Below, one piece after another: positions 16,477 to 25,118 of a DNA stretch of 64,000 bases. Under the pieces are notes generated by a model. The model was not told the origin of the DNA. It worked only from the letters and a program-made list of their open reading frames with translations, and did no database searches. A program made the position numbers and the translations under genes. Each line of letters opens with the position of its first letter. Within the stretch, counting starts at the first letter, position 1. This DNA is from Neoroseomonas lacus (GTDB lineage Bacteria; Pseudomonadota; Alphaproteobacteria; Acetobacterales; Acetobacteraceae): assembly GCF_014644535.1 (NCBI RefSeq), contig NZ_BMKW01000001.1, forward strand, positions 248,001 to 312,000, written 5' to 3'.

Positions 16477-17282
16477 GGTCCCGCCGGGGCGGCCGGCGGC
16501 TCGTCCTGCTCCGGTTCCGAGGTGGTTTCGGGCTCGGCAGGGGGCTCGGGTTCCGGCTTCTCGGGCCGCATTCCCTGCAACGGCAAGGGCGGGCCGGTTT
16601 CGGCGGTCACCAGTTCCTCCTTGCGCGGCAGGTCGGACAGCGCGCGCAGGCTGAATTGTTCGAGGAATTTCGGCGTCGTCCCCCACAGCGTCGGGCGGCC
16701 GGGCACTTCGCGCCGGCCGCGCGGGGCGACCAAGCCCAGTTCCAGCAGCGCCTCCAGCGTCGTCTGCGCCAGCGCGGCGCCACGAATCTCCTCGATCTCG
16801 CCGCGCGTGCAGGGCTGGTGATAGGCGATGATGGACAGTGCCTCCATCGCCGCACGCGGCAGCCGGCGCGGCGCCTGCACCACCTTGGTCAGCCGCTGCG
16901 CGAGGTCCGGTGCGGTACGGAAGGCCCAGCCGCCGGCGACCTCCGTGAGTACAACGCCACGGCCCTCGCAGGCCTCGGCGAGCGCCGCCATGACGATGCC
17001 GGCGGTCAGCCCCTCGGGCAGGATGGCGCCGAGCATGGCCGGTGTGACCGGCTTGTCGGAGGCATAGACCAGCGCCTCGGCCAGCCGCACGGCGGCGGCG
17101 AGCAGCGCCGGGTCGGGCGCGACGTCATCGGCCGGCACGCCTTCGGCGACCACCTCCTCCACCGAGTCCATCCCGGACCCGGCCGTCGTGTCGCGGTCAG
17201 TCGATTCGCGCGGCGCGGCGAGCGCCACGTCCGCGGGCTGCTCCGGCGCGTCCGGCCTCGGCTCGTCAGCCTGGTTGGTCAT
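16473..17282 (-). CDS. scpB: Segregation and condensation protein B
   Basis: ScpB is the winged-helix partner of ScpA in the SMC-ScpAB condensin that compacts and separates replicated chromosomes. The 269-residue product has an acidic N-terminal extension (~55 residues), two winged-helix units (ALVYASDKPVTPAMLGAILP and AMEALSIIAYHQPCTRGEIEEIRG, the latter a hallmark), GRREVPGRPTLWGTTPKFLEQF, and an acidic Pro/Glu-rich tail. The ATG at 17282 lies inside the end of scpA, a 17-base overlap that implies coupling. The longer upstream frame is spurious. Confidence 0.95.
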   Translation of the reverse strand: MTNQADEPRPDAPEQPADVALAAPRESTDRDTTAGSGMDSVEEVVAEGVPADDVAPDPALLAAAVRLAEALVYASDKPVTPAMLGAILPEGLTAGIVMAALAEACEGRGVVLTEVAGGWAFRTAPDLAQRLTKVVQAPRRLPRAAMEALSIIAYHQPCTRGEIEEIRGAALAQTTLEALLELGLVAPRGRREVPGRPTLWGTTPKFLEQFSLRALSDLPRKEELVTAETGPPLPLQGMRPEKPEPEPPAEPETTSEPEQDEPPAAPAGP

Positions 17283-18024
17283 CCGCGGTCCCTTCCTCGG
17301 TCCGGCGGCGTACCATGATAGGACCGAAGGCCTCCTCCTGGCGGATCTCGATCCCGCCGCCGCGCGCCATCTCCAACCCCGCAATCAGCGTGCTGGCAAG
17401 GGCCGCGCGACGTTCCAGCGGGTCCATGATTGTATCGGGCAGGAATCCCTGCAGCACCGTCCAGGACGGCAGCGCGCCGACGAGCCGGGTCAGCCGCTCC
17501 AGCGCCTCCTGCACCGAGAACAGCTTGCGCGGCTTCGGGCGATACGGCCGCTTGGCCAACGCCCGCCGCCGCGCCGCGACATAGGCCTGTAACAGCGACG
17601 GCAGGTCGGCATGCAGCCCGGACCGGTCCTCGACGCGCAGACTCTCCGGCGCGCCACGGCCGAACACGTCATGGCCGAGCCAGGGCCGCCGGTTCAGCCA
17701 CAGCGCGGCGGCACGCATGCGTTCCAGCTCAACCAGTCGGTCGGCGAGCTGTTCGGCCAGCGCCTCGGCATCCTCGCCCTCGGCTTCCTCGGGGGGGATC
17801 AGTAAGCGGGACTTCAGCCAGGCCAGCCAAGCCGCCATCACCAGCCAATCGGCGGCCAGTTCCAGCCGCACCCGCCGCGCGCCCTCGATCACCGCCAGAT
17901 ACTGGTCCACCAGCGCGACGATCGAGATCCGCGCGATATCGACCTTCTGCGACCGCGCCAGTTCCAGCAGCAGGTCGAGCGGCCCTTCGAAGCCGTCCAG
18001 CGTCAGGTGCAGCGACTCGCTCAC
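17266..18024 (-). CDS. scpA: Segregation and condensation protein A
   Basis: ScpA is the kleisin of the bacterial condensin, bridging the SMC heads. The 252-residue product has the N-terminal kleisin signature (FEGPLDLLLELARSQKVDI), then VDQYLAVIEGARRVRLELAADWLVMAAWLAWLKSRLLIP typical of ScpA, and a C-terminal winged-helix part ending LASTLIAGLEMARGGGIEIRQEEAFGPI. Its ATG overlaps the stop of the M50 protease gene (ATGA), and its end overlaps scpB, giving a tightly coupled nagZ-M50-scpA-scpB unit. Confidence 0.95.
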   Translation of the reverse strand: MSESLHLTLDGFEGPLDLLLELARSQKVDIARISIVALVDQYLAVIEGARRVRLELAADWLVMAAWLAWLKSRLLIPPEEAEGEDAEALAEQLADRLVELERMRAAALWLNRRPWLGHDVFGRGAPESLRVEDRSGLHADLPSLLQAYVAARRRALAKRPYRPKPRKLFSVQEALERLTRLVGALPSWTVLQGFLPDTIMDPLERRAALASTLIAGLEMARGGGIEIRQEEAFGPIMVRRRTEEGTADDQPG

Positions 18025-18731
18025 CCGCCGCCCCCATGCCCGGCGGTCAGCAGCACGAAATCGAATACCGGGGCGACGATGTTGCGCAGGAACAGGTTCA
18101 TCGGGTCCCAGGCCGGCACGGCCATGGGCAGGATGAACAGGAACATGATCACCACCAGGATGCCGTAGGGCTCGACCCGCGCCAACGCCATTGCCGGCCC
18201 GCGCGGCAGCAGGCCCACCATGATCCGCCCGCCATCAAGCGGCGGCAGCGGGAGCAGGTTAAACAATCCAAGCACCAGGTTCGACATGATGGACAGGCCG
18301 ACGAAGCGCAGCAGGAAGCGCGTCATCTCCGGCCCCAGCTCCCCTTGCCCCCAGAACACCAGATGCGCCAGCAGCGCGGCGATGACGGCGAGCACCGCAT
18401 TGGTCGCCGGCCCGGCGGCGGCGACCAGCACCATCCCCCAGCGCGGATTGCGCAGCTGCCAGATGTTCACCGGCACCGGCTTGGCCCAGCCGAACACCCC
18501 CTGCACCTGGCCCATGGCGAGCAACTGCCCGGCCACCATGACGCCCGGCAGGATGATCGTGCCCATCATGTCGACATGGCGCAGCGGGTTGATGCTGATC
18601 CGCCCGGCGCGCTGTGCCGTGTCGTCGCCGAGCCACAGCGCGGCGTAGCCATGCGCGGCCTCATGCAGCGTGATGGCGAGGATGGCGGCGATCGCCGCCG
18701 CCGCCACCTCCGGCAGCCAATCGGGCATCAT
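18021..18731 (-). CDS. Site-2 protease family (M50) membrane metalloprotease
   Basis: A 236-residue integral membrane zinc protease-like protein. The zinc motif HEAAH lies in the first membrane helix (AAIAAILAITLHEAAHGYAA), and the third ligand region NLLPLPPLDGGRIM is in a later helix. About five hydrophobic segments are visible. Members of this short family lie between nagZ and scpA in many alphaproteobacteria; their substrate is unknown. The ATG at 18731 (ATGATG, overlapping the nagZ TGA) is chosen over the long upstream frame, which is the nagZ gene read in another frame. Confidence 0.9.
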   Translation of the reverse strand: MMPDWLPEVAAAAIAAILAITLHEAAHGYAALWLGDDTAQRAGRISINPLRHVDMMGTIILPGVMVAGQLLAMGQVQGVFGWAKPVPVNIWQLRNPRWGMVLVAAAGPATNAVLAVIAALLAHLVFWGQGELGPEMTRFLLRFVGLSIMSNLVLGLFNLLPLPPLDGGRIMVGLLPRGPAMALARVEPYGILVVIMFLFILPMAVPAWDPMNLFLRNIVAPVFDFVLLTAGHGGGG

Positions 18732-19759
18732 GCCGGCCGCGCGGTCGGGTCGTCGCCGGGTGCCACCGCCGCCAGGGCGCCAAGCGCCGCATCGCGCAAG
18801 GCCCGCAACGCGTCGGGCCGGCGGCCATGGAAGGCCTCGGTCATCGCCCGAGCCTGGGCCAGCCGCTCGGCCGCGCGGTCGGTCAGCGTCGGGCAATCGG
18901 CCAGCAGCGCGGCGGTGTCGCCCAGCCGGCCGGTGCAATGCAGCACCAGGTCGCAGCCGGCCGCCAGCGCCGCGCTGGCCAGATCATTCGACGCACCGGC
19001 CAGCGCACCCATCGCCAGGTCATCGGTCACCAACACGCCCTCGAACCCGATCTCACCACGGATGATGTCCCTGATCACGACCGGGGAAATGGTGGCAGGC
19101 AATGCCCGATCCCAGGCCTCGTACAGCACATGCGCGGTCATCGCCCAGGCACCGGAACCCGCCAGCGCTTGGAACGGGGCGATATCCGCGGCGAGGTCGG
19201 CCACCGAGGCCGTCACGCGCGGCAATTCATGGTGGCTGTCGGCCAGCGCCCGGCCATGGCCGGGAATGTGCTTGATGACCGGAATCGCGCCGGCGGCCTG
19301 CAACCCCGCCACAAAGGCGGCGCCGAGTCGGGCGATCACGGCGGGGTCCTCGGAAAAGGCGCGGTCGCCGATCACGCCATGCGCGCCGGGCAGCCGCAGG
19401 TCGAGCACCGGGGCGCAAACCACGTCGAGCCCGACCTCCCGGCAGACACGCCCGAGCAACTCGGCATTGGCCCGCAAGGCCGCTTCCGGCGCATGCTCGA
19501 AGGCGGCGGCGGGCGGGAATCGCTCCCACTGCGGCGGCTTCAGCCGGGCGACGCGGCCGCCCTCCTGATCCACCAGGATGGGCGCCTCGGCCCCGAGGAT
19601 GTCGCGGATCTCGCCGGTCAGAGCGCGCAACTGCCCCGGCTCGGCGACATTGCGCGCGAACAGGATGGCGCCGACCGGCCGGCGGGCGCGCAGCAGCGCG
19701 GCCTCCTCGGCCGTCAGGCGCAGGCCGGACAGGCCGATGATCGCCGCGCGGGGGGTCAC
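18728..19759 (-). CDS. nagZ: Beta-N-acetylhexosaminidase (GH3)
   Basis: NagZ removes N-acetylglucosamine from anhydromuropeptides during peptidoglycan recycling in the cytoplasm. The 343-residue TIM-barrel protein has FARNVAEPGQL, ILVDQEGGRVARL, VCAPVLDL, IPVIKHIPGHG (the KH...PGHG signature), the flexible-loop catalytic His in DSHHELP, and the nucleophile Asp in LVTDDLAMGAL. The start is GTG at 19757-19759, giving TPRAAIIGLSG, and lies 10 bases after the SPOR gene. Upstream in-frame codons belong to the SPOR gene region. Confidence 0.95.
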   Translation of the reverse strand: MTPRAAIIGLSGLRLTAEEAALLRARRPVGAILFARNVAEPGQLRALTGEIRDILGAEAPILVDQEGGRVARLKPPQWERFPPAAAFEHAPEAALRANAELLGRVCREVGLDVVCAPVLDLRLPGAHGVIGDRAFSEDPAVIARLGAAFVAGLQAAGAIPVIKHIPGHGRALADSHHELPRVTASVADLAADIAPFQALAGSGAWAMTAHVLYEAWDRALPATISPVVIRDIIRGEIGFEGVLVTDDLAMGALAGASNDLASAALAAGCDLVLHCTGRLGDTAALLADCPTLTDRAAERLAQARAMTEAFHGRRPDALRALRDAALGALAAVAPGDDPTARPA

Positions 19760-19769
19760 GCCGGCAGCG

Positions 19770-20519
19770 TCAGCGGACCACGACGCAAGGCATCCGCTTC
19801 GCCTTCGCCTGCTCGCAGAAGGCCTGCGCGGTGGCCGTGTTGGCAAAGCCGCCAGTCCGCAGTCGGTACAGTGTCGTCTGGCCTTCGCGTTCGAAGCGCA
19901 CCACCTGTGGCTGGAAGGCGCCGAGCAGGTCGGCATGTGCCCGCGCCAGGCGGTCCCATTCCCCGCGCGCCGATTCCTCGGAGGTCAGCGCGCCAAGCTG
20001 CACGCGGATCCGGCCATTGGCCGCCGGGGCAAAGGTCGTGGGCGCGGCGGGTTGTTCGGCCGCCGGTGCGGGGGCAGGCGCGACGGTGGCGGCCGTGCGC
20101 GGCACCGCGGCCGGCAGCTGCGGCTGCGGCGTGGCGGCAGGGGCCTCCGGCGCGGCAGCCCGCGGCGGCGGCTGCGCTACTTGGGCGCGCAATGCCTCAA
20201 GGCTCGGCGCCTCCGGCTCCGGCGCCAGGCGCGCGTCGCGGGGCTGCAGGTTGCTGCCGCGGTTGCGCTCGAAGATCAGTTCGTCCTGGTTCGGCACGCG
20301 CAACCCGCCGGGGTCGTCCGGGCGCACCTTGAAGGGACGCGGGTCGGGTTCGATCACCGGCACCGAACGCGGCCCGCCGGCACGCGACAGCCCCCAATAG
20401 ATGCCGCCGCCCACCACCAGCACCGCGGCCACGCCGCCGCCGAACGCAACCATCCGCCACGGTGCCCCGCCATCATCGGAACGCCGCACGCGATAGGATG
20501 GCACCGGTACATCTGTCAC
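19770..20519 (-). CDS. SPOR domain cell-envelope protein
   Basis: A 249-residue single-span protein. A short cytoplasmic N-terminus leads to a membrane helix near residues 24-46 (MVAFGGGVAAVLVVGGGIYW), then ~110 residues of Pro/Ala-rich periplasmic linker. A C-terminal SPOR domain (GRIRVQLGALTSEESARGEWDRL ... LYRLRTGGFANTATAQAFCEQAK) follows, which binds denuded septal peptidoglycan. Placement between argS and nagZ is standard in alphaproteobacteria. Its role is probably in division or peptidoglycan handling at the septum. Confidence 0.92.
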   Translation of the reverse strand: MTDVPVPSYRVRRSDDGGAPWRMVAFGGGVAAVLVVGGGIYWGLSRAGGPRSVPVIEPDPRPFKVRPDDPGGLRVPNQDELIFERNRGSNLQPRDARLAPEPEAPSLEALRAQVAQPPPRAAAPEAPAATPQPQLPAAVPRTAATVAPAPAPAAEQPAAPTTFAPAANGRIRVQLGALTSEESARGEWDRLARAHADLLGAFQPQVVRFEREGQTTLYRLRTGGFANTATAQAFCEQAKAKRMPCVVVR

Positions 20520-20562
20520 GCCCCACCCCCCCTGACTGCCCCTGGGGCCATGGTCGAGCCCG

Positions 20563-22410
20563 TCAGCGCATTTCCTCCACCGGCGTCACCCCCATGACGC
20601 CGAGGCCCGAGCGGATCACCGTCGCGGTCGCCGCGACGAGGGCCAGCCGGGCCCGGGTCGCCCCCCGATCCTCCGTCCGGATGAACCGAAGCGTCGAATC
20701 GTCGCGACCACGGTTCCACAGTACATGAAAATCCCCGGCCAAGTCCGCTAAATAGAACGCGATTCGATGCGGCTCGCGCGCTGTTGCAGCCGCTTCCACG
20801 CTGCGCGGCCAGGCCGCCAGCCGGCGGATCAGCGCCATTTCCGACGGATCGGCCAGGGCCGTGAGCGGCACATCGGCCAGATCGGCGACCAGCGCGGCAT
20901 CCGCGGCCTCCGCCTGGCGCAGCACCGAGCGGCAGCGCGCATGCGCGTACTGCACGTAGAACACCGGATTGTCGCGCGACTGCTCGACGACCTTGTCGAG
21001 GTCGAACTCCATCTGCGCGTCGGATTTGCGCGTCAGCATGGTGAAGCGCACCGCGTCGCGACCGACTTCCTCGATCAGGTCTCGCAGGGTGATGTAGGTG
21101 CCGGCGCGCTTGGACATGCGCACGGGCTCGCCCGCCTTCATCACATGCACGATCTGGCAGAGCACGACCTCGAGCGGCACGCGGCCGTCCGAGACCGCGC
21201 GCACCGCCGCCTGCATGCGCGAGACATAGCCGCCATGGTCGGCACCCCAGACGTCGATCAGCAGCTCCTGCCCACGACCGACCTTGTCGGCGTGATAGGC
21301 GATGTCATTGGCGAAATAGGTGTTGGTGCCGTCCGACTTGCGCAGCGGGCGGTCCACGTCGTCGCCGAACTCCGTGGCGCGGAACAGCGTCTGCGGGCGC
21401 GGTTCCCAATCATCGGGCGTCTTGCCCTTGGGCGGCTCCAGCACGCCTTCGTACAGCAGCCCCTTGTCTTCCAGCAGGCGCACCGCGCCCTCGACGGCAC
21501 CGGCCTCGACCAGCGAGCGTTCCGACACGAACACGTCCTGCTCGACGCCGAGCAGTGCCAGGTCCTCGCGGATCTCCGCCATCATCATCGCCACCGCGAT
21601 CTCACGCGCGGTGTCGAGCCAGGCGGATTTCACCAGCCAGCCGCGTTCCAGCGCCGGGGCATAGGCTGAGAGCGTCTCCTCCTCCGGAACGGTGCCGCCC
21701 TCGACGCGACGCGGCATCATCCCTGCGCCGTGGCGCTCGGCCAGCGCATCGCCCACCGCGACCAGGTAGTCGCCGCGATATTGCAGCGTCACGCCGAACC
21801 GCTGTTCGGTGTTCTCGGCATTCCACTCATCGGCATCGAGGGTGACCGCGCGCAGATACCGCCAATAGGACGCCCAACCGAGGGCGCCGACCTGGTTGCC
21901 GGCATCGTTGACGTAGTATTCCTTGGTGACGTCCCAGCCGGCCTTCTTCAACAGATTGGCCAGCGCATCACCCACCACCGCGCCGCGGCAATGGCCGACA
22001 TGCATCGGCCCGGTCGGGTTGGCCGAGACATACTCGACATTCGCCCGCACCCCGGCGCCAATCGTGCTGTCGCCATAGGCCTCCCCGGCGCGCAGCACGG
22101 CCGGCAACTGGGCGCGCAGGAAATCCTCGTCCAGCCGCAGGTTCACGAAGCCGGGGCCGGCCGGCGTCGCCTCGGTGACCATCGGCAGCGCGGCGAGCTT
22201 CTCGGCCAGCGCGGCGGCAAGCTTCTGCGGCGGCATGCGGGCCGGCTTCGCGGCGATCAGCGCGGCATTGGTCGCCATGTCGCCATGCGCAGCATCGCGC
22301 GGGGGCTCCACCTGCACGCGCGCCAGCGCCTCGGGCGGCAGATCGGGCACCAGGGCGGCAAGCACGCCGCGCACCTCCTGCGTCAGCAGGGCGAAGATAT
22401 TCTCGGTCAT
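20563..22410 (-). CDS. argS: Arginyl-tRNA synthetase
   Basis: A class I synthetase of 615 residues that charges tRNA-Arg. It has an N-terminal Add-1-type domain, the HIGH-equivalent HVGH in [19 protein letters not shown], a KMSKS-equivalent RMSKRAGTY, and the C-terminal DALR anticodon-binding domain ([14 protein letters not shown] ... FHVLWNRG). The ATG at 22410 ([13 protein letters not shown]) is the family start. The longer frame adds unrelated Arg-rich residues. The SPOR gene begins 43 bases downstream. Confidence 0.97.
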   Translation of the reverse strand: MTENIFALLTQEVRGVLAALVPDLPPEALARVQVEPPRDAAHGDMATNAALIAAKPARMPPQKLAAALAEKLAALPMVTEATPAGPGFVNLRLDEDFLRAQLPAVLRAGEAYGDSTIGAGVRANVEYVSANPTGPMHVGHCRGAVVGDALANLLKKAGWDVTKEYYVNDAGNQVGALGWASYWRYLRAVTLDADEWNAENTEQRFGVTLQYRGDYLVAVGDALAERHGAGMMPRRVEGGTVPEEETLSAYAPALERGWLVKSAWLDTAREIAVAMMMAEIREDLALLGVEQDVFVSERSLVEAGAVEGAVRLLEDKGLLYEGVLEPPKGKTPDDWEPRPQTLFRATEFGDDVDRPLRKSDGTNTYFANDIAYHADKVGRGQELLIDVWGADHGGYVSRMQAAVRAVSDGRVPLEVVLCQIVHVMKAGEPVRMSKRAGTYITLRDLIEEVGRDAVRFTMLTRKSDAQMEFDLDKVVEQSRDNPVFYVQYAHARCRSVLRQAEAADAALVADLADVPLTALADPSEMALIRRLAAWPRSVEAAATAREPHRIAFYLADLAGDFHVLWNRGRDDSTLRFIRTEDRGATRARLALVAATATVIRSGLGVMGVTPVEEMR

Positions 22411-22542
22411 GTCATACTCAGGCAGGGATGTCGGGGCGCTTGATACGCCATGCCGGCGCCGGGGCGTAGCCACCCTGGCCCCGTCATCGACGATTTGCCG
22501 CATCCGTGGCCTGGCCCGGGCACCGTCCTGGCCCGACTGGCG

Positions 22543-23118
22543 CTACAGCGTCCGGTCGAAGCGGCTCTGATCCATGGCGGCGAAGTCCTGGATGTCGGAC
22601 TCCTTCAACTTCCACTTCTCGACGAGGAAGGTCTTGAGGCGCAGCGATACCGACCAGGCCCCGCCGGCGAGCATGGTGTTGCGGGATTTCTTGGTCGCCG
22701 GCGTCTTCGGCCCGATATTGAGCAGGCCGAGCATGGTCGAGCACTGCACGCAGCAGGGCTTGCCGACGCAGTCCAGCGTGACCGAGCCTTCCTGCAGCAC
22801 CGCCTCGACCGCCTCGTTGCCCATGCTGCCGATCAGGAAGTCGAGCGCATCCATCTCCGCATGGCCGTGGCCGTTGCCGGTCTGGCCTTCATAGCCTTCG
22901 GGGTCGGAGTCGAACTCCTCGCTGTCGACGAAAATGACCGCACGGCACTGGGCGGAATGGTCGTCATGGTCGCCAGCCTGTTCCTCGGCGGCGAAGCTGT
23001 CCCAGGCTTCCGCGACGTCGAATTCGCGATATTCACGTCGCGAGCGCTTCGGTCGCCCGCTGGTCAGATTGCCCTGGGACGCTGTCCGCTTGGCGCCGCC
23101 GTCCGCTGATCCACTCAT
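22543..23118 (-). CDS. Putative zinc-dependent deaminase-fold protein
   Basis: A 191-residue soluble protein. A charged, disordered N-terminus (~55 residues) precedes VIFVDSEEF. The core has GHGHAEMDALDFLI with H86-A-E88, and 34 residues later GKPCCVQCSTMLGLLNI with C123 and C126. H-A-E plus P-C-(C)-x-x-C is the zinc-ligand and catalytic-Glu pattern of the cytidine-deaminase superfamily, including nucleic-acid deaminase toxins of polymorphic toxin systems. I see no toxin leader, immunity gene or secretion signal, so a housekeeping or nucleotide/RNA-editing role is equally possible. The ATG is preceded by GAGGAAA. It lies between dgt and argS on the same strand. Confidence 0.6.
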   Translation of the reverse strand: MSGSADGGAKRTASQGNLTSGRPKRSRREYREFDVAEAWDSFAAEEQAGDHDDHSAQCRAVIFVDSEEFDSDPEGYEGQTGNGHGHAEMDALDFLIGSMGNEAVEAVLQEGSVTLDCVGKPCCVQCSTMLGLLNIGPKTPATKKSRNTMLAGGAWSVSLRLKTFLVEKWKLKESDIQDFAAMDQSRFDRTL

Positions 23119-23256
23119 CGAACCGTTTCCTCAACCTGCCCGCCGGGAAGCGAGGCTAGCCGAGCCGGACGCGGAATGGAATGTGCGAAGGCCCGTGGCC
23201 AGAGCGGCTTGCGATCGACTGCGCTCACGCCAGCCGTCCAAGACACTGCCTGATCG

Positions 23257-23295
23257 GAGATCGTCACGCGCCTGGCTCACTCCGGCCGGGCGCGA
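23257..23295 (-). repeat. 3'-end hairpin element, copy B
   Basis: Second copy of the element at 8017 and 58729, one base shorter. It starts 7 bases after the dgt stop codon on the minus strand. The minus-strand hairpin pairs CGCGCCCGGC with GCCAGGCGCG (one mismatch), followed by the conserved GTGACGAT tail. The rest of the 23119-23301 gap shows no gene. Confidence 0.65.
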
Positions 23296-23301
23296 CCACC
23301 T

Positions 23302-24450
23302 CTAGCCTGGCACATCCGGGTCGGTCAGGCGCCGGTGTTCCTCCAGCGCGTAACGGTCGGTCATGCCGGCGATGTAGTCGCACACGACCAGGGCGCATTG
23401 GGCGCTGCCGGCATCCCCGGCGCGGCTGCGCCAATCGGGCGGCAGCATCTGCGGCCCGCCATGCAGCAGGCTGAACAGCATCTGCACCACGCGCTTGGAC
23501 TTCGCCATGGTGCGGTTGACCCGCCAGTGGCGGTACATCCGCGTGAACAGGAAGTCGCGCAGCGCCAGGTTGGCCTCCGCCATGCGCGGCGAGAAGGCCA
23601 CCACCGGTTCCCTGGCGCGGCGGATGTCATCGACGCTGGCCGGGTCCAGCACGGTGAGGCGCCGGCGCGTCTCGACCTCGACATCGACGACCATCAGGTT
23701 GATGACGCGGCGGATCATCTCCGGCGCCACGCGGTCCGGCGCCATGTCCGGGTTGGCCTGGCGGGCCTCGGCCAGCGCCTCGCCGATCAACGGCAGCGTG
23801 CCGACTTCCTCGAGCGTGAACAGCCGCGCCCGCAACCCGTCATCGAGGTCGTGGTTGTTGTAGGCGATGTCGTCGGCCAGGGCGGCGACCTGCGCCTCCG
23901 CCCCGGCATGGGTGTCGAGGTCGAGCGGGTGCCGCGCATCGTAGTCGGCGATGTAGGGGGATGGGCGGCGCAGCGGGCCATTGTGCTTGGCCAGGCCCTC
24001 CAGCGTCTCCCAGGTCAGGTTCAGCCCGTCGAACCCGCCATAGCGCGTCTCCAGCAGCGTCACTGCCTTGAGCGACTGCGCATTGTGGTCAAAGCCGCCA
24101 TAGGGCTTCATCGCGCTGTTCAGCGCATCCTCCCCGGCATGGCCAAAGGGCGGGTGGCCGAGGTCATGGGCCAGCGCCAGCGCCTCGGCGAGGTCCTCGT
24201 CCAGCGCCAGCAGCCGGGCGATCGAGCGCGCGATCTGCGCGACCTCGATGGAATGGGTCAGCCGGGTGCGGAAATGGTCGCCCTCGTGATAGACGAAGAC
24301 CTGCGTCTTGTACTGCAGCCGGCGGAAGGCAGTGGCGTGCACGATGCGGTCGCGGTCCCGCTGGAAGGGCGAGCGCGCGTCACCCCCCGCTTCCGGATGA
24401 AGCCGGCCGCGGGAAGTCTCGGGGCGGACGGCATAGGGTGCCAGAACCAT
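23302..24450 (-). CDS. dgt: dGTP triphosphohydrolase-like HD protein
   Basis: An HD-domain enzyme of 382 residues that hydrolyses dNTPs to deoxynucleosides and triphosphate, helping balance nucleotide pools. It has FQRDRDRIVHATAFRRLQYKTQVF, RTRLTHSIEVAQIARSIAR with the first His, AHDLGHPPFGHAGEDAL with the HD pair, and DDIAYNNHDLDDGLRA with the later metal Asp. The ATG at 24450 (MVLAPYAVRPETSRGR) is preferred over one nine codons upstream because it matches the usual family start. It is divergent from erpA across ~100 bases. The copy B hairpin element follows its stop. Confidence 0.93.
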   Translation of the reverse strand: MVLAPYAVRPETSRGRLHPEAGGDARSPFQRDRDRIVHATAFRRLQYKTQVFVYHEGDHFRTRLTHSIEVAQIARSIARLLALDEDLAEALALAHDLGHPPFGHAGEDALNSAMKPYGGFDHNAQSLKAVTLLETRYGGFDGLNLTWETLEGLAKHNGPLRRPSPYIADYDARHPLDLDTHAGAEAQVAALADDIAYNNHDLDDGLRARLFTLEEVGTLPLIGEALAEARQANPDMAPDRVAPEMIRRVINLMVVDVEVETRRRLTVLDPASVDDIRRAREPVVAFSPRMAEANLALRDFLFTRMYRHWRVNRTMAKSKRVVQMLFSLLHGGPQMLPPDWRSRAGDAGSAQCALVVCDYIAGMTDRYALEEHRRLTDPDVPG

Positions 24451-24501
24451 GCCGCGGGCCGTAGCACCGCGCCGCACCCGACGGCAACCGCAAGGCCGTC
24501 G

Positions 24502-24530
24502 TTGGAACCGGCGCCCGGAAGCCCTATCTT
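24502..24530 (+). promoter_or_regulatory. Candidate promoter of erpA
   Basis: TTGGAA, a 17-base spacer and TATCTT end 24 bases before the erpA ATG. AAGGAG lies between. Confidence 0.45.
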
Positions 24531-24554
24531 GATCGCCAAGGAGTCCAGACCGCC

Positions 24555-24908
24555 ATGCCCGACGGGTCCATCACCGCCCCCGCCTTCCGCGTCACCGAGC
24601 GCGCCCACGCCCAGATCACCGACATCGCGGCGCGCGAAGGCCGCCCCGCAGCCGGGCTGCGCCTGGCGGTCGAGGCCGGCGGCTGCTCCGGCTTCCAGTA
24701 CAAGTTCGGCCTGGAGGACGGCCCGGCCGAGGACGACCTGATCGTCGGGGAGGGTGCCGGGCGTGTTTTCGTCGACCCCGTCTCGCTCGACCTGCTGGCC
24801 GGAGCCGAACTGGATTGGGCCGAGGAACTGATCGGCGCGCATTTCGCCATCCGCAACCCGCAGGCGGTCTCCGCCTGTGGCTGCGGGACCTCCTTCTCGG
24901 TCGGCTGA
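24555..24908 (+). CDS. erpA: A-type iron-sulfur carrier, ErpA/IscA family
   Basis: A 117-residue carrier that receives Fe-S clusters from the assembly scaffold and passes them to apoproteins. The three cluster cysteines are visible: GGCSGFQY in the middle and CGCG near the C-terminus (SACGCGTSFSVG). The dgt-erpA-xth neighbourhood is the alphaproteobacterial location of the ErpA-like member, hence the symbol; IscA is possible. The AAGGAG box is 12 bases from the ATG. Confidence 0.92.
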   Translation: MPDGSITAPAFRVTERAHAQITDIAAREGRPAAGLRLAVEAGGCSGFQYKFGLEDGPAEDDLIVGEGAGRVFVDPVSLDLLAGAELDWAEELIGAHFAIRNPQAVSACGCGTSFSVG

Positions 24909-25038
24909 CGCGTTTGAGCGTGACGACCGCCGCTGCGGCTGCACCGAAGGTCTGAATCGCGCGATCATTCCCGGGTTCGGAAGGTGATGCGCGAACCACA
25001 TCGAATGCGTCACGTTCTATTGCATCGCAGCATTTTCA

Positions 25039-25066
25039 TTGAAGGTCAGTATTGCTGACCTATAAG
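25039..25066 (+). promoter_or_regulatory. Strong promoter with palindromic operator between -35 and -10
   Basis: TTGAAG (25039-25044), a 16-base spacer and TATAAG (25061-25066) form the best promoter match in the window. A 7-bp inverted repeat AGGTCAG-TATTG-CTGACCT (25043-25061) fills the whole spacer, so a bound dimeric regulator would block RNA polymerase. I cannot name the regulator. Confidence 0.6.
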
Positions 25067-25078
25067 CTCCCCATGGCA

Positions 25079-25099
25079 GGCCGCCAGCCGGTGGCGGCC
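25079..25099 (+). other. Leader hairpin before the 31-codon peptide gene
   Basis: A perfect 8-bp stem (GGCCGCCA / TGGCGGCC) with a 5-base loop starts a few bases after the expected transcript start and ends 6 bases before the CGGAGG ribosome site. It may stabilise the mRNA or tune translation. Confidence 0.5.
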
Positions 25100-25118
25100 C
25101 CAAGCGGAGGCTGCATCG

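Noticed and set aside
15359-16654. 431-codon plus-strand frame opposite the ABC ATPase and the scpB end
   Set aside because: Shadow; Arg/Gln/His-rich, no ribosome site.
17430-19568. 712-codon plus-strand frame opposite scpA, the M50 protease gene and nagZ
   Set aside because: Shadow frame rich in Arg/Pro/Ala/Ser with no recognisable domain, lying over three coupled, well-supported genes.
24909-24945. Possible fourth copy of the 3'-end element after erpA (GAGCGTGACGA)
   Set aside because: Only the GCGTGACGA core matches; the hairpin arms and the CCAGCC/GGCTGG core are absent.
25017-25034. Possible PhaR-like site (TGC-GAT-GCA core) just before the 25039 promoter
   Set aside because: The match is partial and the consensus is short; no polyhydroxybutyrate genes are near.
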